This document shows, in pieces, positions 22,801 to 33,590 of a stretch of 64,000 nucleotides of DNA; the stretch's first letter is position 1, and every line of letters starts with the position of its first letter. The stretch is from assembly GCA_002099365.1 (NCBI GenBank), contig MSED01000009.1:1984001-2048000 (forward strand). Direction: 5' to 3'. Under the pieces are notes generated by a model, which worked only from the letters and a program-made list of their open reading frames with translations, searched no databases and was not told where the DNA came from. Position numbers and translations under genes: made by a program. This DNA comes from Phialophora verrucosa (Eukaryota > Ascomycota > Eurotiomycetes > Chaetothyriales > Herpotrichiellaceae).

Positions 22801-23353
22801 TTTCGACTTCGACTTTACATCGGCATTCGTGGATCTACACAAAATGGAGGTCGAACCGGCGTCCGCTGGTATGCCCGAATTCGTTCCCGTCAAACTCGCT
22901 AGCCTCGACGACCCATCTGTGCAAAAATCTAACGGCTCCAGTGCTCTGAAGCCCAAGCATTCGACCACGTCATCTGTTGATTCCGGCTACGGCAGTCTCG
23001 GCCATGCCTCGTCTTCGGCCTCAGCTTCCACCTCGTTGTCGTCATCGGGGGCTGGCTCCAATTTAAAATCAACCACACATGGCAAGAATAAGGGCAAGCG
23101 AAAAACGGCGCAAGCGGCACGGGAACCAAGCCCCGTGCCGGAGTCGGCGATCAATTACGATGCCCTGGAGGTCCCCTTTCAGGACTTTTCGGGCGTAAAT
23201 CTGGACTTGGACTTGGAGGAGCACTTTGGGGAGTATGGCGTCGAGTTTGGACATTCCACCGGCGGAGGCAATATGAATGCAAATATGGGTGCTGCCAATC
23301 TTTCGGCGTATTTGGACAGGAAATATCCACGAGGCGTTCAAGAGGCGGGCTGA
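19836..23353 (+). CDS. Large ZZ-like plus C2H2 zinc-finger protein with coiled coil
   Basis: Two exons, 19836-21503 and 21590-23353, joined by an 86-bp phase-0 intron (CAG/GTAAGT, CTGAC branch, TTGCAG), giving 1143 aa. Residues about 341-385 form a ZZ-like zinc finger (CDSCQSPIRLSQ, then YHCSIC and CSSCDQAGWSCRHDL). Residues about 482-548 are a strongly charged coiled coil of REKE/REQ heptads. At about 629-700 follows a fungal C2H2-like block (FACPFCKYD, LKQHLYRVH, CTRCYARFDRKDQLDQH). The rest is Ser/Pro-rich and disordered. I do not recognise a named orthologue. The ZZ part suggests peptide or histone-tail binding, the C2H2 part nucleic-acid binding or structural zinc. The two halves might be separate genes if the intron is wrong, but the splice sites are textbook. 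Confidence 0.75.
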
Positions 23354-23922
23354 GGGAGGCACTGTTGTTCATATGGGATCACTGAGCTCTGTGCCTTATT
23401 GGATGTGAGGAATTACGCTCAGTAATGTGTTGAAATAAAATATATGATATCAGGAACAAAGTTTGTCCCTCCCTGAAACTGGTGTTTGGTTGTTCTACAA
23501 TATTTCCACAGCCTGGTCCCCAGCCTCGGCAGCGAAAATCCATTCAGAGCAACAACGAACATACGAGCATTCCAGAGGATCGAGATTTCTCTTCACCGGA
23601 TGCTCGCGTGCGCCATCGCGTCGGATTTCGATTCCGTCTGATGGATGAGAATGGTATGAGCATGGTGGGATGATGCTTTCGCTGTGTGGCTGACATCATA
23701 GGCAGTTAAATTCATACATCATGACCGTCTCCGTCGTACCAGAGTGAGATGGAATTAAAGCTAATGGTATTACTCCCAGTAAAAAGGACATTAACATCAG
23801 ATTCATACTTGTCTCATCGCTCTTACAGATACTTGCATTTCGCCTCTAGGATTCCTTTGACGGCTCGAATTCTCAAAACTTGCATTCCCCTTCAGGTTTC
23901 ACACTACTCGCATCTCCCCAAC
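23354..23922. other. Intergenic, 0.57 kb
   Basis: Holds the 3' end of the zinc-finger gene (an AATAAAATATATG-like polyadenylation signal near 23435) and the promoter of the isomerase gene. No extra gene. Confidence 0.45.
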
Positions 23923-25146
23923 ATGGCTGAATCAGTAATCCCGCTGAAATGCACTTGCAACAACTATCCCTGGGGCAAAAGGGGCAGGGAGTCGTTGGCA
24001 GCGCGCCTCTGCTCCCGGACGAATCCGGACTTTCAGATCGACGACTCCAAGGACTACGCCGAGATGTGGTTCGGGACATACCCGGAACTCCCGTCGTATT
24101 CCCTGAAGACCGGCGAAGACCTGCAGCAGATCCTGAACGAGCACAAAGACGCCCTGATCGGCAAGAAGGTCTACGCCAAGTTCGGCGCCGACCTACCGTT
24201 CCTACCTAAGATTCTGTCCATCGCAAAGGCCCTCCCCCTGCAGATCCACCCGGACAAAGGCCTCTCGGAGAAACTGCACAAGGAAAACCCCGACAAGTTC
24301 CCAGATCCGAACCATAAGCCCGAGATCGCGGTCGCGTTATCCAGGTTTGAGGCCTTCGTCGGGTTCAAACCCCACGCCGATATCCAGGAGTTGATGCAGC
24401 TAGAGGCGTTGGCACGGTTCTTGCCCACGCGGGAGGACGGGATCGACGTGAGCGACGACGAGCTCCTGCGGCAGATCACCACGAACATGCTCAAGGCGGA
24501 CCAAGAGACAGTCGAGTCGACCATGAAGGAACTGCAGGCCACGGCCAAGGAGCAGCTGGGGAGACATGCATATATCCTAGATTTGGCGCCCAGGCTGCAG
24601 GACCAGTACGGGGCTACGGACAACGGCAACCTCGTCGCGCTGGTGTGCATGAACTTCTTGGTCCTGGACGCCGGGTCGGCCATTTACATCCCCGCCGACG
24701 GCATTCACGCCTACCTCTCCGGCGACATTGTCGAGTGCATGGCGCGGTCCAACAACGTCATCAACACGGGATTCTGCCCGCGGGCGGATCGCGACTCGGT
24801 CGACTTGTTCGCCAGGGCGCTGACGTTCAAGCAGCACGATCCGAAGGAACCGATCCTGGAGCGGAAGCGGAGTGACAGGAGCGGCAATGGCAAGACGGAC
24901 GAGTTCAACCCTCCGATGAGTGAGTTCAGTCTGCTCGTTACCGAGCTGTCTGGTGGAGAGAAGGAGAAGATCAAGCCCATCGACGGACCGAGTACCTTGA
25001 TCGTGACGAGTGGGGGTGGGAAAATGAATGCCGGAGGCCAGGAGTACGATCTTCAAGAGGGCAGTATTTACTTCGTGGGCCAGGGAGTCGAGGTCGAATA
25101 CGCCGCGGGCGACCAGTTGGCCGTATTCCGGGCGTATGCTGAGTGA
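23923..25146 (+). CDS. Mannose-6-phosphate isomerase, type I
   Basis: 407 aa, one exon. The ATG at 23923 gives the usual N-terminus (IPLKCTCNNYPWGK); the open frame extends upstream, but those residues are not conserved in character. The enzyme interconverts fructose-6-phosphate and mannose-6-phosphate, feeding GDP-mannose for glycoproteins and the wall. Zinc ligands are visible: QIHPD (Gln107, His109), Glu134 in HKPE, and His262 in IPADGIHAYLSGD. One oddity is that the segment after the VECMARSNNV motif reads NTGFCPRADRD, where the standard enzyme usually has an AG-TPK-KD type sequence. This may therefore be a divergent paralogue rather than the main housekeeping copy. Confidence 0.88.
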   Translation: MAESVIPLKCTCNNYPWGKRGRESLAARLCSRTNPDFQIDDSKDYAEMWFGTYPELPSYSLKTGEDLQQILNEHKDALIGKKVYAKFGADLPFLPKILSIAKALPLQIHPDKGLSEKLHKENPDKFPDPNHKPEIAVALSRFEAFVGFKPHADIQELMQLEALARFLPTREDGIDVSDDELLRQITTNMLKADQETVESTMKELQATAKEQLGRHAYILDLAPRLQDQYGATDNGNLVALVCMNFLVLDAGSAIYIPADGIHAYLSGDIVECMARSNNVINTGFCPRADRDSVDLFARALTFKQHDPKEPILERKRSDRSGNGKTDEFNPPMSEFSLLVTELSGGEKEKIKPIDGPSTLIVTSGGGKMNAGGQEYDLQEGSIYFVGQGVEVEYAAGDQLAVFRAYAE

Positions 25147-25994
25147 AGGTCTGTCCACCTCGCTCTTTTGCGCTGGACCTGTCGAGCTCTCAGTTTGGCG
25201 GTCCTTAGATTTTCCGGTTCTCAATAAGAGGCGCAAGTCAGAAGCGTACGTTCCCGCTTAGAAACATCGAATGCGCCGAAATGTGTCTTGGTCTGGGGTC
25301 TTCCAACTACTGTGTCCGAGCGAGCATGATACATAGACAATCACCACACTTAGCATCACATTCCACGATGTCAGCCTAGGCCCGCGGGCGTTGGGTCTAA
25401 TAGCACAGGGCAGGCACCGTCATTGTCTTGAAGGACTTCCGATTACTTGCAATAGGCCGACTTTGGGAGGTAGTAGCACGAAAGCCAGCCCTACCACCTA
25501 GCCCCTGGGGGTCCTTGGAACTCTGCTATTTCACCTAATTATTAGCCGCTGATTCGGTAAACGTTTGATTAATTCCATACTTAATGCTCATGTTTACTTG
25601 CGAGGATATTCTGAGTACCAGCCTTGAAGCACTCGCTACCAGCCTGCTGACTATTACGCAGACAGCAACATCACACTGGACGACGTGGACGACTTAGCAA
25701 GATGGGGATACGGACTGGGGCAAAGGGAAGGTGGGGAAAGGCATCGGGCGTGATAGGGGAATGCAACCCTATAAAAGCGGCGGCACTGGCTGCTATGAAT
25801 CAATGAGGGCCACTGCATGACTCACCTTTTAGTCAGCCCCTAGGCGGCCTGTCACTGTTCGTCCCTCCAGGCATCATCGATAATCCAGATCCAGGTACAC
25901 AAGGCACCAAAGCGTCCCGGATACATGGCTACAATGCTCCACACACAGTGCACAATTCGTGATCTGCCAATGCTGCAATAAGATCCATCTCGCG
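25147..25994. other. Intergenic, 0.85 kb
   Basis: Upstream region of the Zn2Cys6 gene, with a clear TATA box at 25770. There is no other gene-like signal. Confidence 0.5.
25770..25776 (+). promoter_or_regulatory. TATA box (TATAAAA)
   Basis: A consensus TATAAAA, 219 nt before the ATG at 25995. Such a leader length is common in filamentous fungi. Confidence 0.5.
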
Positions 25995-28858
25995 ATGGAG
26001 ACCGGCGCCAAGTCGGGCCCCCAACAGGGCAAGCCGGCCAAGACGTTTTCCTGCGTCCGGTGTTTTGAGCGCAAGGTCAAATGCAATAAGGAGAATCCGT
26101 GCAATGGGTGTTTACGGGCGAAGGTTGAATGGCAAGTTCTTCCGGTTGTTGATCAGTGACTCCTCCTTCAGCTTTCTGCTCTGCTTTATGGAGGAACTGG
26201 TGGCGATTCGTTACCACGACGTCAAACATATTTGTCTGGCTTGTACCGCTTACATCCCTAGAGGAATCATCTACTGACATACATGGTCAATGCAGTATCT
26301 TTCGCGTCCCGCCGCCGCCTCGACGTCGGAAACGCAAAAGCACAGAGGAGTCGATCCAAGCCCGCCTCAAACACTATGAAGTTCTCCTTCGCGAGCAGGG
26401 CATCGACCCTGCTTCTCCAGCCATGGCCCTGAGCAAGACGGAGACGGCCTCTACGCCCGAAGACGGCGACCAGGGTGCTACAGCAGTCTCCAGGCCCAAG
26501 GAGCCCGTGAATTGGGCACCAGGCTCCGCGGAAGGGAAGTTGATTGTCGACCAAGGCAGATCGCGCTTCATCGAAAAGTAAGCGCCCCAGACGTCGCGGG
26601 GTAGCGTCTTCAACTGACTCGAGCAGCAAGTTATGGGTAACTGTCAGCGAAGAGGTGTGTGGTCTCGCGTCTTCCTAATCGACTGCACGATGAATATACT
26701 AATTGGAACCCCGCAGCTCCATCACAGCAAGGACGCCATCCCCGATAGCGAGACCGAAGACGACTTGGAGACGCCTGCGGAAGATGGCGCCGACTTCGTG
26801 CTCGGGATGACTTCCTCGCCGAACCGGACGGCCAGCTTGCACCCCAGCACCGACCATATACTCAGATTGTGGCAGCTGTTCCTCACCAACGTCAACCCGC
26901 TGGTGAAGCTCATTCATCAGCCCAGCATGCAGCGCAGCATTGAGGACGCGATAACTGACCTGGACCACATCCCTCGGGGGCTCGAAGCACTCATGTTCTC
27001 TATTTATGGTGCGGCTATTCATTCGATGCGGGATAGTGAGTGTCTGGCGACGTTTGGCGAAGCTCGGTCGACTCTACAATCTAGATATCGTCTGGGGGTG
27101 CGCCGCTCCTTGACGAGAGCTCACTTCATGGGATCGTCCGACCTTCTTGTCCTGCAGGCATTGGTGATATATCTCGTAAGTCCGATATGACACCCTCAAT
27201 CGTTCGCAACTGATCGGACGCAGCTCGCCATGCGACAAGAACTCGACGCCCGCACTTTGTGGACTTTGTCCGGCGTCGCAAGCCGGATGGCTCAGGGAAT
27301 GGGAGTCCATCGCGACGGCGCCGTCCTTGGCCTCCCACCATTCGAGACGGAGATGCGCCGCCGCCTCTGGTGGCAGATCAACCTGATGGACTTCAAAGCC
27401 GCCGAGATGAGCGGCTTCGGTGGCTTCAACTCTATGCGCTGGTGGAACACCAAGACGCCGTCGAACGTCAACGACGCCGACATGTGGCCTGGCATGCAGG
27501 AACGCCCAGTCGAGCACGTCCGGCCCACCGAGATGGTCGTCTGCCTGCTGCACTACGAGATGGGCGGGTTCTGGAAGAAGAAACTGCTCCAGGCCGGGAT
27601 CGCGGAGGAAGACCTTTCCAGAGCCATGACCCACTGGGTGACGACCAAGACGGTGGCCGAAAAGGACGCCTTCGCCGACGAATTCCAAGCAAACCTTGAA
27701 GAAAGAATCCTGCGATATTGCGACCCCTCGGTGCCTCTGGAGATGATGGCCCTGATCATCGGGCGCATGATGTGCAAGAGCATTCGATTCATGGCCCACC
27801 ACCCGCGCCGCTACGCCAGCGAAAAGGACATCCCGGAGAGCGAGCGTGACTTCCTCTGGACAACCAGTATGGCCATCATCGAAGCCGATAACCTTGCGCA
27901 TTCGCACCGCTCCCTGCAACGCTTTCAATGGTACATCGACAACGGGTTCCAATGGCATGCCTTCATCTACGTGCTTGGCGAACTGGTGGCCCGTCCAGTC
28001 GGACCGGGCAAGGACGAATCATGGGCCCAGATTGAGGACGTCCACAAGAACCATCCCGAGTAAGTCATGCAGTACACGTTGCGTGTGCGCGTCGGCGGCG
28101 GCGTCGTCGTCCAGTAGTATCCCTCTTCGTCCAGAACCCCAAACTGACCCTCACGTACCTATGCTAGCTTCATCTCCGACCGCCGAAAACCACTCCATCT
28201 CGCGATCGGGAACCTCTGTCTCAAGGCGTGGCGCGCGCGCGAGAAAGCCCAGGCCGACAATCCCGGCGGCGGGACTCTGGCGAGACTCGAACCCCCGCAG
28301 TTCATCCTCCAGCTACGCAAGCAGATGGAAGCCAAGGCCACGAAGTCGGCGGAGCTACCACGCCCGGAACCATCGCAGTCAAGCCTTGTCCCTCAGGCCG
28401 AGGAAATGAAGCTGACGGCCGCGCGGGATCAGCCACAGTCACATTCACAATCACCGTCGCGATCACAACCGCAATTGCAACCGCAGTCGCAGTCGCAGTC
28501 GCAGTCGCCATTACAATCATATACCGCGCAGCAGCAACAAAAGCAGCAGCAGCAGCAAAGCATGGCCACTTCACAGCACCTCCCCCACGTGGATACGGGA
28601 TCATTAGGCACAACAAGCACAAGCGCGGGCTCGACATTCCCCTCAACCATCTATTCGCCCGACGACTTCTCCGTCATGGACGACCTGGCCATGGACATGG
28701 ACTGGCAACGGTGGGACACGCTGCTCAACGACTTTGAGATGCCCGTGCCCGTGCAGCCGTCGCCGCCCGAGGGCATGAACGTCGCGCAGTTGCAGTTCCT
28801 CACCCAGTACGGGCAGCAGGGCTATTCTTGGCCTTTGCCGGCTTATCGCGCCGAATGA
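25995..28858 (+). CDS. Zn(II)2Cys6 transcription factor with fungal-specific regulatory domain
   Basis: Six exons: 25995-26131, 26296-26577, 26627-26654, 26717-27175, 27224-28059 and 28168-28858, giving 810 aa with all phases fitting. The N-terminal cluster is C20-x2-C23-x6-C30-x5-C36-x2-C39-x6-C46. The sixth Cys exists only if intron 1 (164 bp) is spliced from a GC donor (GCAAGT) to TGCAG, with TACTGAC as branch site. Exon 3 is only 28 nt and yields the RFIENKLWVTVSEE junction. The middle-homology domain spans about residues 200-480 (IHQPS, GVHRDG, RRRLWWQI). The C-terminus has a Gln/Ser-rich stretch (about 670-708), then acidic residues, typical of an activation region. Targets are unknown. 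Such proteins bind CGG-type sites in the nucleus. Confidence 0.9.
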
Positions 28859-29486
28859 GTGGAGCGAGTGAGTGCCGGCAGTGAGTCCTGAGTCCTGAGC
28901 CCTGAGCACTGAGCACCGACCACTGGCTAGGGAGATATTAGATACACGACGTACGCTGTCCAATTCAGGCTCGGATTCGAACTTGACGTCGATTTCGAGT
29001 TCCATGTCGACGTTGGATGTGTTTGGATATAACTATATCACTCACCCGCCCGGTGAAGCGTAGTGATCGAGTGTTTGTTCTGTCTGCTCTCCTCGTTCTT
29101 ATTCCGTTCTCATGTAGAATATGCAGATGAAAATACTACGCGGAATACACGATATACAGTACAATGCATGGTATTCCTCTCTGGGCTGTATGTATTTTCC
29201 GTACGGTAGTATGCAGAAGCGTTGACGCCACAATCCCACGGTCGGGGATGGGGATGAACTACTCCGTAAACTATGATGATGCTGATGCTGAATGTTGTGT
29301 GAAGTCTCGTTCTTAACTGTGCTCGTTGGTACTGCTCATTGTTCATGCTCGTTCCGCATTCCCAGCTCGGCGGAATTTTGTTGCCTTGACTTGTCTCCGA
29401 TCTCTCCTCTCTGCGTGAAAATCCGGTTCCCCTCCTTACATGGATTGATATAGGCATGTGCACACACCTACATGATGCATGTATGT
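28859..29486. other. Intergenic between convergent genes, 0.63 kb
   Basis: Contains a short run of about 7-bp repeats (TGAGTCC/TGAGCAC) at 28880-28916 just after the regulator stop. Nothing else is seen. Confidence 0.5.
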
Positions 29487-31514
29487 TCAATAGAAATCTC
29501 GCGGCCAGCGCCTCCCATGTCGATCGCGCTCCTCGTACACGCCTTGCGGCGACCACGGCATGTCGGTCGTAGAATAGGGCGTCAGAGGGAGGCTGTAGGG
29601 GAGACGTAGTCCGACGATGGCAGTTGCCGAGGGGACCTTGGTGCCGGAGGAGTGGACGTCACAGTCGAGCTCGGAACCCGTGGATCTAGCATTTGCTGTT
29701 ATTCTGGGTTTGGCCGTGACCGTGTCTGTTGCTGAAGGCATGTCTTTCCCGAACACAGGGACCATTCGAACCGTCCCTTCCCGCTCTTCACGCTCCCCAC
29801 GCCTGAGCGTCCGCGGTGAGGCTGCGATCGCAGTCGGGCTTTCCTTCTCTGTCTCTGCCTTGCCTTCACCTTCGGCCTCTACTTCTCCGGTGTCAAAGCC
29901 CTTGGCGTATAGTTCCGGCCACACAAGCACACCGATCTCATAGCTTTGCACGACGACTTCCCTCTCCTTCTGCTTCTCTTTGGATTTGCCCTTGCCTCCC
30001 TCACGTAAGGTTCCCCACGCCTGTTGACTGAGGTTGGCGCTCGTCAGCAAGGCCCACTGTATATCCGGCGTGGATGTCACGTTCGTTGGCTTGGACGAGA
30101 AGCACACGAACGTCTTGATGTGCGGAGCTGCTTCTGCCCTTCCTGCCCTAATGTTTTCGTTCGGTCCTTCCGTCCACTGACACAGCGTGTTCCGCAAGCT
30201 GGCGATTTGTTTCAGATGAGCAGCGGTTTGTGCTTTCATGTGAATGGATCCACCGGATGCATAGCCATCGAGAGAGGACGAGACGTTACGAGGAGTTGGG
30301 TAGATAATTGAGACGCGCGAAGGATCCCATTGGCGTTGTTGTTGTTGCTGCGAAGAGCTCAACGCTAGCGGGCCGTACAGAACAGGGAAAAACTGATTCA
30401 GCCAGGTCTGAGGGAGCGTAGCAACTGAGGAGATCTGACAGACAACGTGGGATGATGATGTCTCTTGCTGCCGCTGAGGGAGGATAGAGCTCAAGGCCCG
30501 GAACAAGCTTGGGTAGCCCCAAAGCGTCTGATCCCACAGTTTTTTAGTATCTCTTGTGGTTGGGAAGTCTTTCATGTGCGAAGGCACTGATGCAATCAGT
30601 GCCCCTCTTACACTGGTGAAGTCGAATTGTGCCAATTGGTCCCTTAGCGCCTTTGTTTTCGAGCCATACGCGGTCAAGTAGGCCTGGAGGTCATACTTGA
30701 ACCGTGACCCGGAGCCGAGCTTGCCAACAACGGTGCCGCCATCACGTTTCATAAGTGGCAGCATAGGAGAAACCCAGGCGGCTTGTGTCAGATTCGTCCA
30801 GTCCTGTGCGAGCATGTTAGCCGTGTGGATGACAACCTGGGCGAGATCGTCATGGGTGAACAGAATGAACATCTTGCTGTGATGGGTGCCGAATTGGTCG
30901 GGTAAGTAGGCTGTTGCCGCCGTGACGTTCTCCCATCTCCGGCATGCGTCGTCAATGCGCTGTTTGGCGGGGCTGTCATTCTTCCATGAGCCGTGAATGA
31001 CCTTTACTTTGACTTGATTGCGGACGTCGCTGTCGAAGAAGTCCATCAACCAGTCGACATCGAAACAGTAGTTGAAAACCCACGCCTCTTTGATCAGAGG
31101 ATTGCCCAGGATCTCGTGAAGGGAGACTGTATCAATATTCTCAGAAGATGGCAGGTCATGGATCCTGGTGAGCTTGAACGGTGATGCGATGAGGTTGACT
31201 TGCGGAGTCGGCTCAGTGTCTCCCGGTACTGTGTCCGGCGGTACATGCTTCAAGTCAGTGACGGTGGCAGCACGGGTCTGTAAAGGTTCAGTCTGGGCGA
31301 CGGCGGCAGTCTTTAAAGCAGTGGTCGTGGCAAAAGTCGGTTGAGGCGTCGTGGTTCTTGATCTAGCAGTCGCCGGCGGCGAGATGGACCTAGAGATTGA
31401 GCTGAGGAAGGCTGCTCTTCTGGCACGGATGGTCGCAGGATCGGCCTCCTTGAGTGCTACGCGGCCATCGGGCTCGGAATCGAGCTTGACTCTTTTCGAA
31501 GGTCTTGAGTCCAT
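29487..31514 (-). CDS. TDP1: Tyrosyl-DNA phosphodiesterase 1
   Basis: 675 aa, one exon. The ATG at 31514 (MDSRPSKRVKLD) is preferred because it is followed by a nuclear-localisation-like basic motif; the upstream open stretch looks non-coding. Two HKD active-site motifs are visible. The first is HSK at residues 212-214, followed by VVIHTANM and AQDWTNLTQ. The second is HIK at 465-467, followed by WALLTSANLSQQAWG. The enzyme hydrolyses 3'-phosphotyrosyl bonds left by trapped topoisomerase I. Two low-complexity inserts (a Gln run near residue 390 and an EGE/KE stretch near 540-580) lengthen it. It is convergent with the Zn2Cys6 gene. Confidence 0.94.
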   Translation of the reverse strand: MDSRPSKRVKLDSEPDGRVALKEADPATIRARRAAFLSSISRSISPPATARSRTTTPQPTFATTTALKTAAVAQTEPLQTRAATVTDLKHVPPDTVPGDTEPTPQVNLIASPFKLTRIHDLPSSENIDTVSLHEILGNPLIKEAWVFNYCFDVDWLMDFFDSDVRNQVKVKVIHGSWKNDSPAKQRIDDACRRWENVTAATAYLPDQFGTHHSKMFILFTHDDLAQVVIHTANMLAQDWTNLTQAAWVSPMLPLMKRDGGTVVGKLGSGSRFKYDLQAYLTAYGSKTKALRDQLAQFDFTSVRGALIASVPSHMKDFPTTRDTKKLWDQTLWGYPSLFRALSSILPQRQQETSSSHVVCQISSVATLPQTWLNQFFPVLYGPLALSSSQQQQQRQWDPSRVSIIYPTPRNVSSSLDGYASGGSIHMKAQTAAHLKQIASLRNTLCQWTEGPNENIRAGRAEAAPHIKTFVCFSSKPTNVTSTPDIQWALLTSANLSQQAWGTLREGGKGKSKEKQKEREVVVQSYEIGVLVWPELYAKGFDTGEVEAEGEGKAETEKESPTAIAASPRTLRRGEREEREGTVRMVPVFGKDMPSATDTVTAKPRITANARSTGSELDCDVHSSGTKVPSATAIVGLRLPYSLPLTPYSTTDMPWSPQGVYEERDRHGRRWPRDFY

Positions 31515-32614
31515 TGCAAGTCGCCGCCTGGATGAGCTCAAAAACGCCTCAGAACAGAAGCAAGGGGAAACAGAAGCACAAGTCAACCGGAGACCTGCTG
31601 CAGGAGAGCGACATGTGAGCATCAAAGACCAGTGCCTACTAGACTACAAAGATTCATGTCCATCGTTCTGTACTGCATCAAAAGACATTCTGATGCCTGA
31701 GGCTGCGATCACAAAGACTGCCTGCGGCATATCCTCGGAAATGCTACGGTGGCACGCTATGCACATGACGTAGATTCATGGCGAAGGAAGATAACGCTTT
31801 GTGAAGGAACAGCTGGCTTCGCACGCTCCGAAGATGATTCAGAGCGCATTTGCACGAAAGGCGAAATAAGATTATGTTTGGAGCTGAGCGAGTAGCAAGA
31901 GGGAATATGTTGAATTGTCTGATTGCTAGAGTGTACACGAAGCTCCTATCATTCGTATGTTGAGTCGTCGGGCCTGACCTCTTTCTGATGTACAGTGCCG
32001 GTGACGTTACAAACTCAGACTTGCCTCAGCGACACCATGATATCGTCTTGGTCGATGCGAAGGGTAGATCACGATTGTAGACAGGTGGGAGTGTGATTGA
32101 GTGTCCATGTCAGGTTTGACTCCGACAATGCCCTAATTTGAAGACAAAATGGTGAATGGCTTATCTCGTGCCGCGCATATGTGCCCGGCCTTAAGTCTAA
32201 CCTGGAGGCTGGTGTTGTGGCTTGGTTCCCAATTCTCCGCAATGCATCTCGATTTCAAGTTCGACCGATTTCCATATGGCCCTCGCGTGCTCTTGTCCTC
32301 AGACGCATCCAACCGCATCCATGACCTTCTCTCCAAAGGCTGACTCGCCACAATCCCCGAGCATCCACTGTTGAGCGCGCGGTTCCTCCTTGGAATCGGT
32401 TCGCGATTGAATAGTGATGCTTTCCGGCTCGTCCTTCATGATCGTAGTTGCATTTACTGTCTAGTGAACCTTCACTCTCCCTGTTCGCTCAGCTGCGGTT
32501 ACTTGAAGCGCGCCTGCCCGCAATTGACTCATTCTAGTGACAACATTTCCATCGTCCCACATCAACGTCTCAGGCCTGCATCCGCCAACTTGACTGCCAA
32601 GTGGACGAGCAACC
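31515..32614. other. Intergenic between divergent TDP1 and CHIP-like genes, 1.1 kb
   Basis: Promoter space for two divergent genes. I see no recognisable gene or repeat. Confidence 0.5.
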
Positions 32615-33590
32615 ATGTCCCACCCAGCGTCCTTCAAAGATCTTGGGAACGAGCACTTCAAGGCCGGGAAGTTCAAGGAGGCAGAGCAACTCTACACTCA
32701 GGCGTAGGCCCAACGAACCTAATGTCCCCGCCTCCAAGCTAATCGTGTCATACAGTATTGCCGAACACTCTCGCTCCGATCCCAAAGTCTTTGGCAACCG
32801 CGCACTCACACGCATCAAGCTGTCAGATTGGCCTGGCGCCGAATCAGACGCCCGTAAGGCAATTGAACTCTATGGACCCAAGAACAAGACGAATCTCGCA
32901 ATGAAAGCACATTTCTATTTGGCACAAGCGTTACTGCCGCAGCGGCATGTTGGGGAAGCGCTGGATGAAGCAAAACTCGCGTACTCGATGTGTATAGAGA
33001 TCCAGGACCCTTCGGCCGACGTTATCGGGACCTTTATCCTAAAAGCCAAGCAGGCGAAGTGGCAGGCCAAAGAAACAGCCAGGTTAAGAGAGTTGAACGA
33101 GACGCTAGCGCTGGTAGAGGATCTCCTGGACGCTCAATTGCAGCGGGATGTTGATGCCGTGGAAGAGAGGTTTAAGAACGGAGAGATTGGCGAGACCGGG
33201 CGGAGAGAAGAGGTTGAGGAGCTGCAGAATGAGGCTGAGGTGAGGAGAGCGAATATCAGACGGGGCTTTGAGGACAGTAAGAAGCCTGAGACGGTGGAGA
33301 GGGTATGTCCAACTCCTCGCATCTTCTCTTCCGAGACTGCTGACACTACATGAAAGGTCGTCCCAGACTGGCTGATTGACCCCATCACATTCGAAGTCAT
33401 GCATGACCCTATAGTGACACCGACGGGCGTTTCATACGAGCGCGCCTCCCTGTTAAAGCACATCAAGGCAAGTGGCTGCGATCCGCTCACGAGACAACCT
33501 CTCCGGGCGGACCAGCTGATCCCGAATGTTGCACTGAAGAATGCTTGTTCAGAGTTCCTCGACAAGAATGGGTGGGCGGCGGATTGGTAG
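32615..33590 (+). CDS. CHIP-like E3 ubiquitin ligase (TPR plus U-box)
   Basis: Three exons, 32615-32703, 32756-33302 and 33357-33590, with introns of 52 and 54 bp, giving 289 aa. TPR units run from residue 5 to about 130 (DLGNEHFKAGKFKEAEQLYTQA, then FGNRALTRIKLSDWPGA). A charged helical hairpin follows at about 140-205. The U-box is at about 213-285 (DWLIDPITFEVMHDP, then SYERASLLKHI and DPLTRQPL). This is the order and size of STUB1/CHIP, which binds Hsp70/Hsp90 tails and ubiquitinates misfolded clients. Short exon 1 covers the first TPR helix and would be missed without splicing. Confidence 0.92.

Noticed and set aside
24577..25236. 219-codon minus-strand frame opposite the mannose-6-phosphate isomerase
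   Set aside because: Shadow of a GC-rich coding exon; no motif, and the isomerase explains the region.
27074..27958. 294-codon minus-strand frame opposite the Zn2Cys6 gene
   Set aside because: Antisense shadow of exons 4 and 5; His/Val/Gly-rich with no recognisable domain.
25995..28858. Zn2Cys6 regulator and neighbours as a biosynthetic gene cluster
   Set aside because: Flanking genes are TDP1 and mannose-6-phosphate isomerase; no backbone enzyme (PKS, NRPS, terpene synthase) is present in the window.
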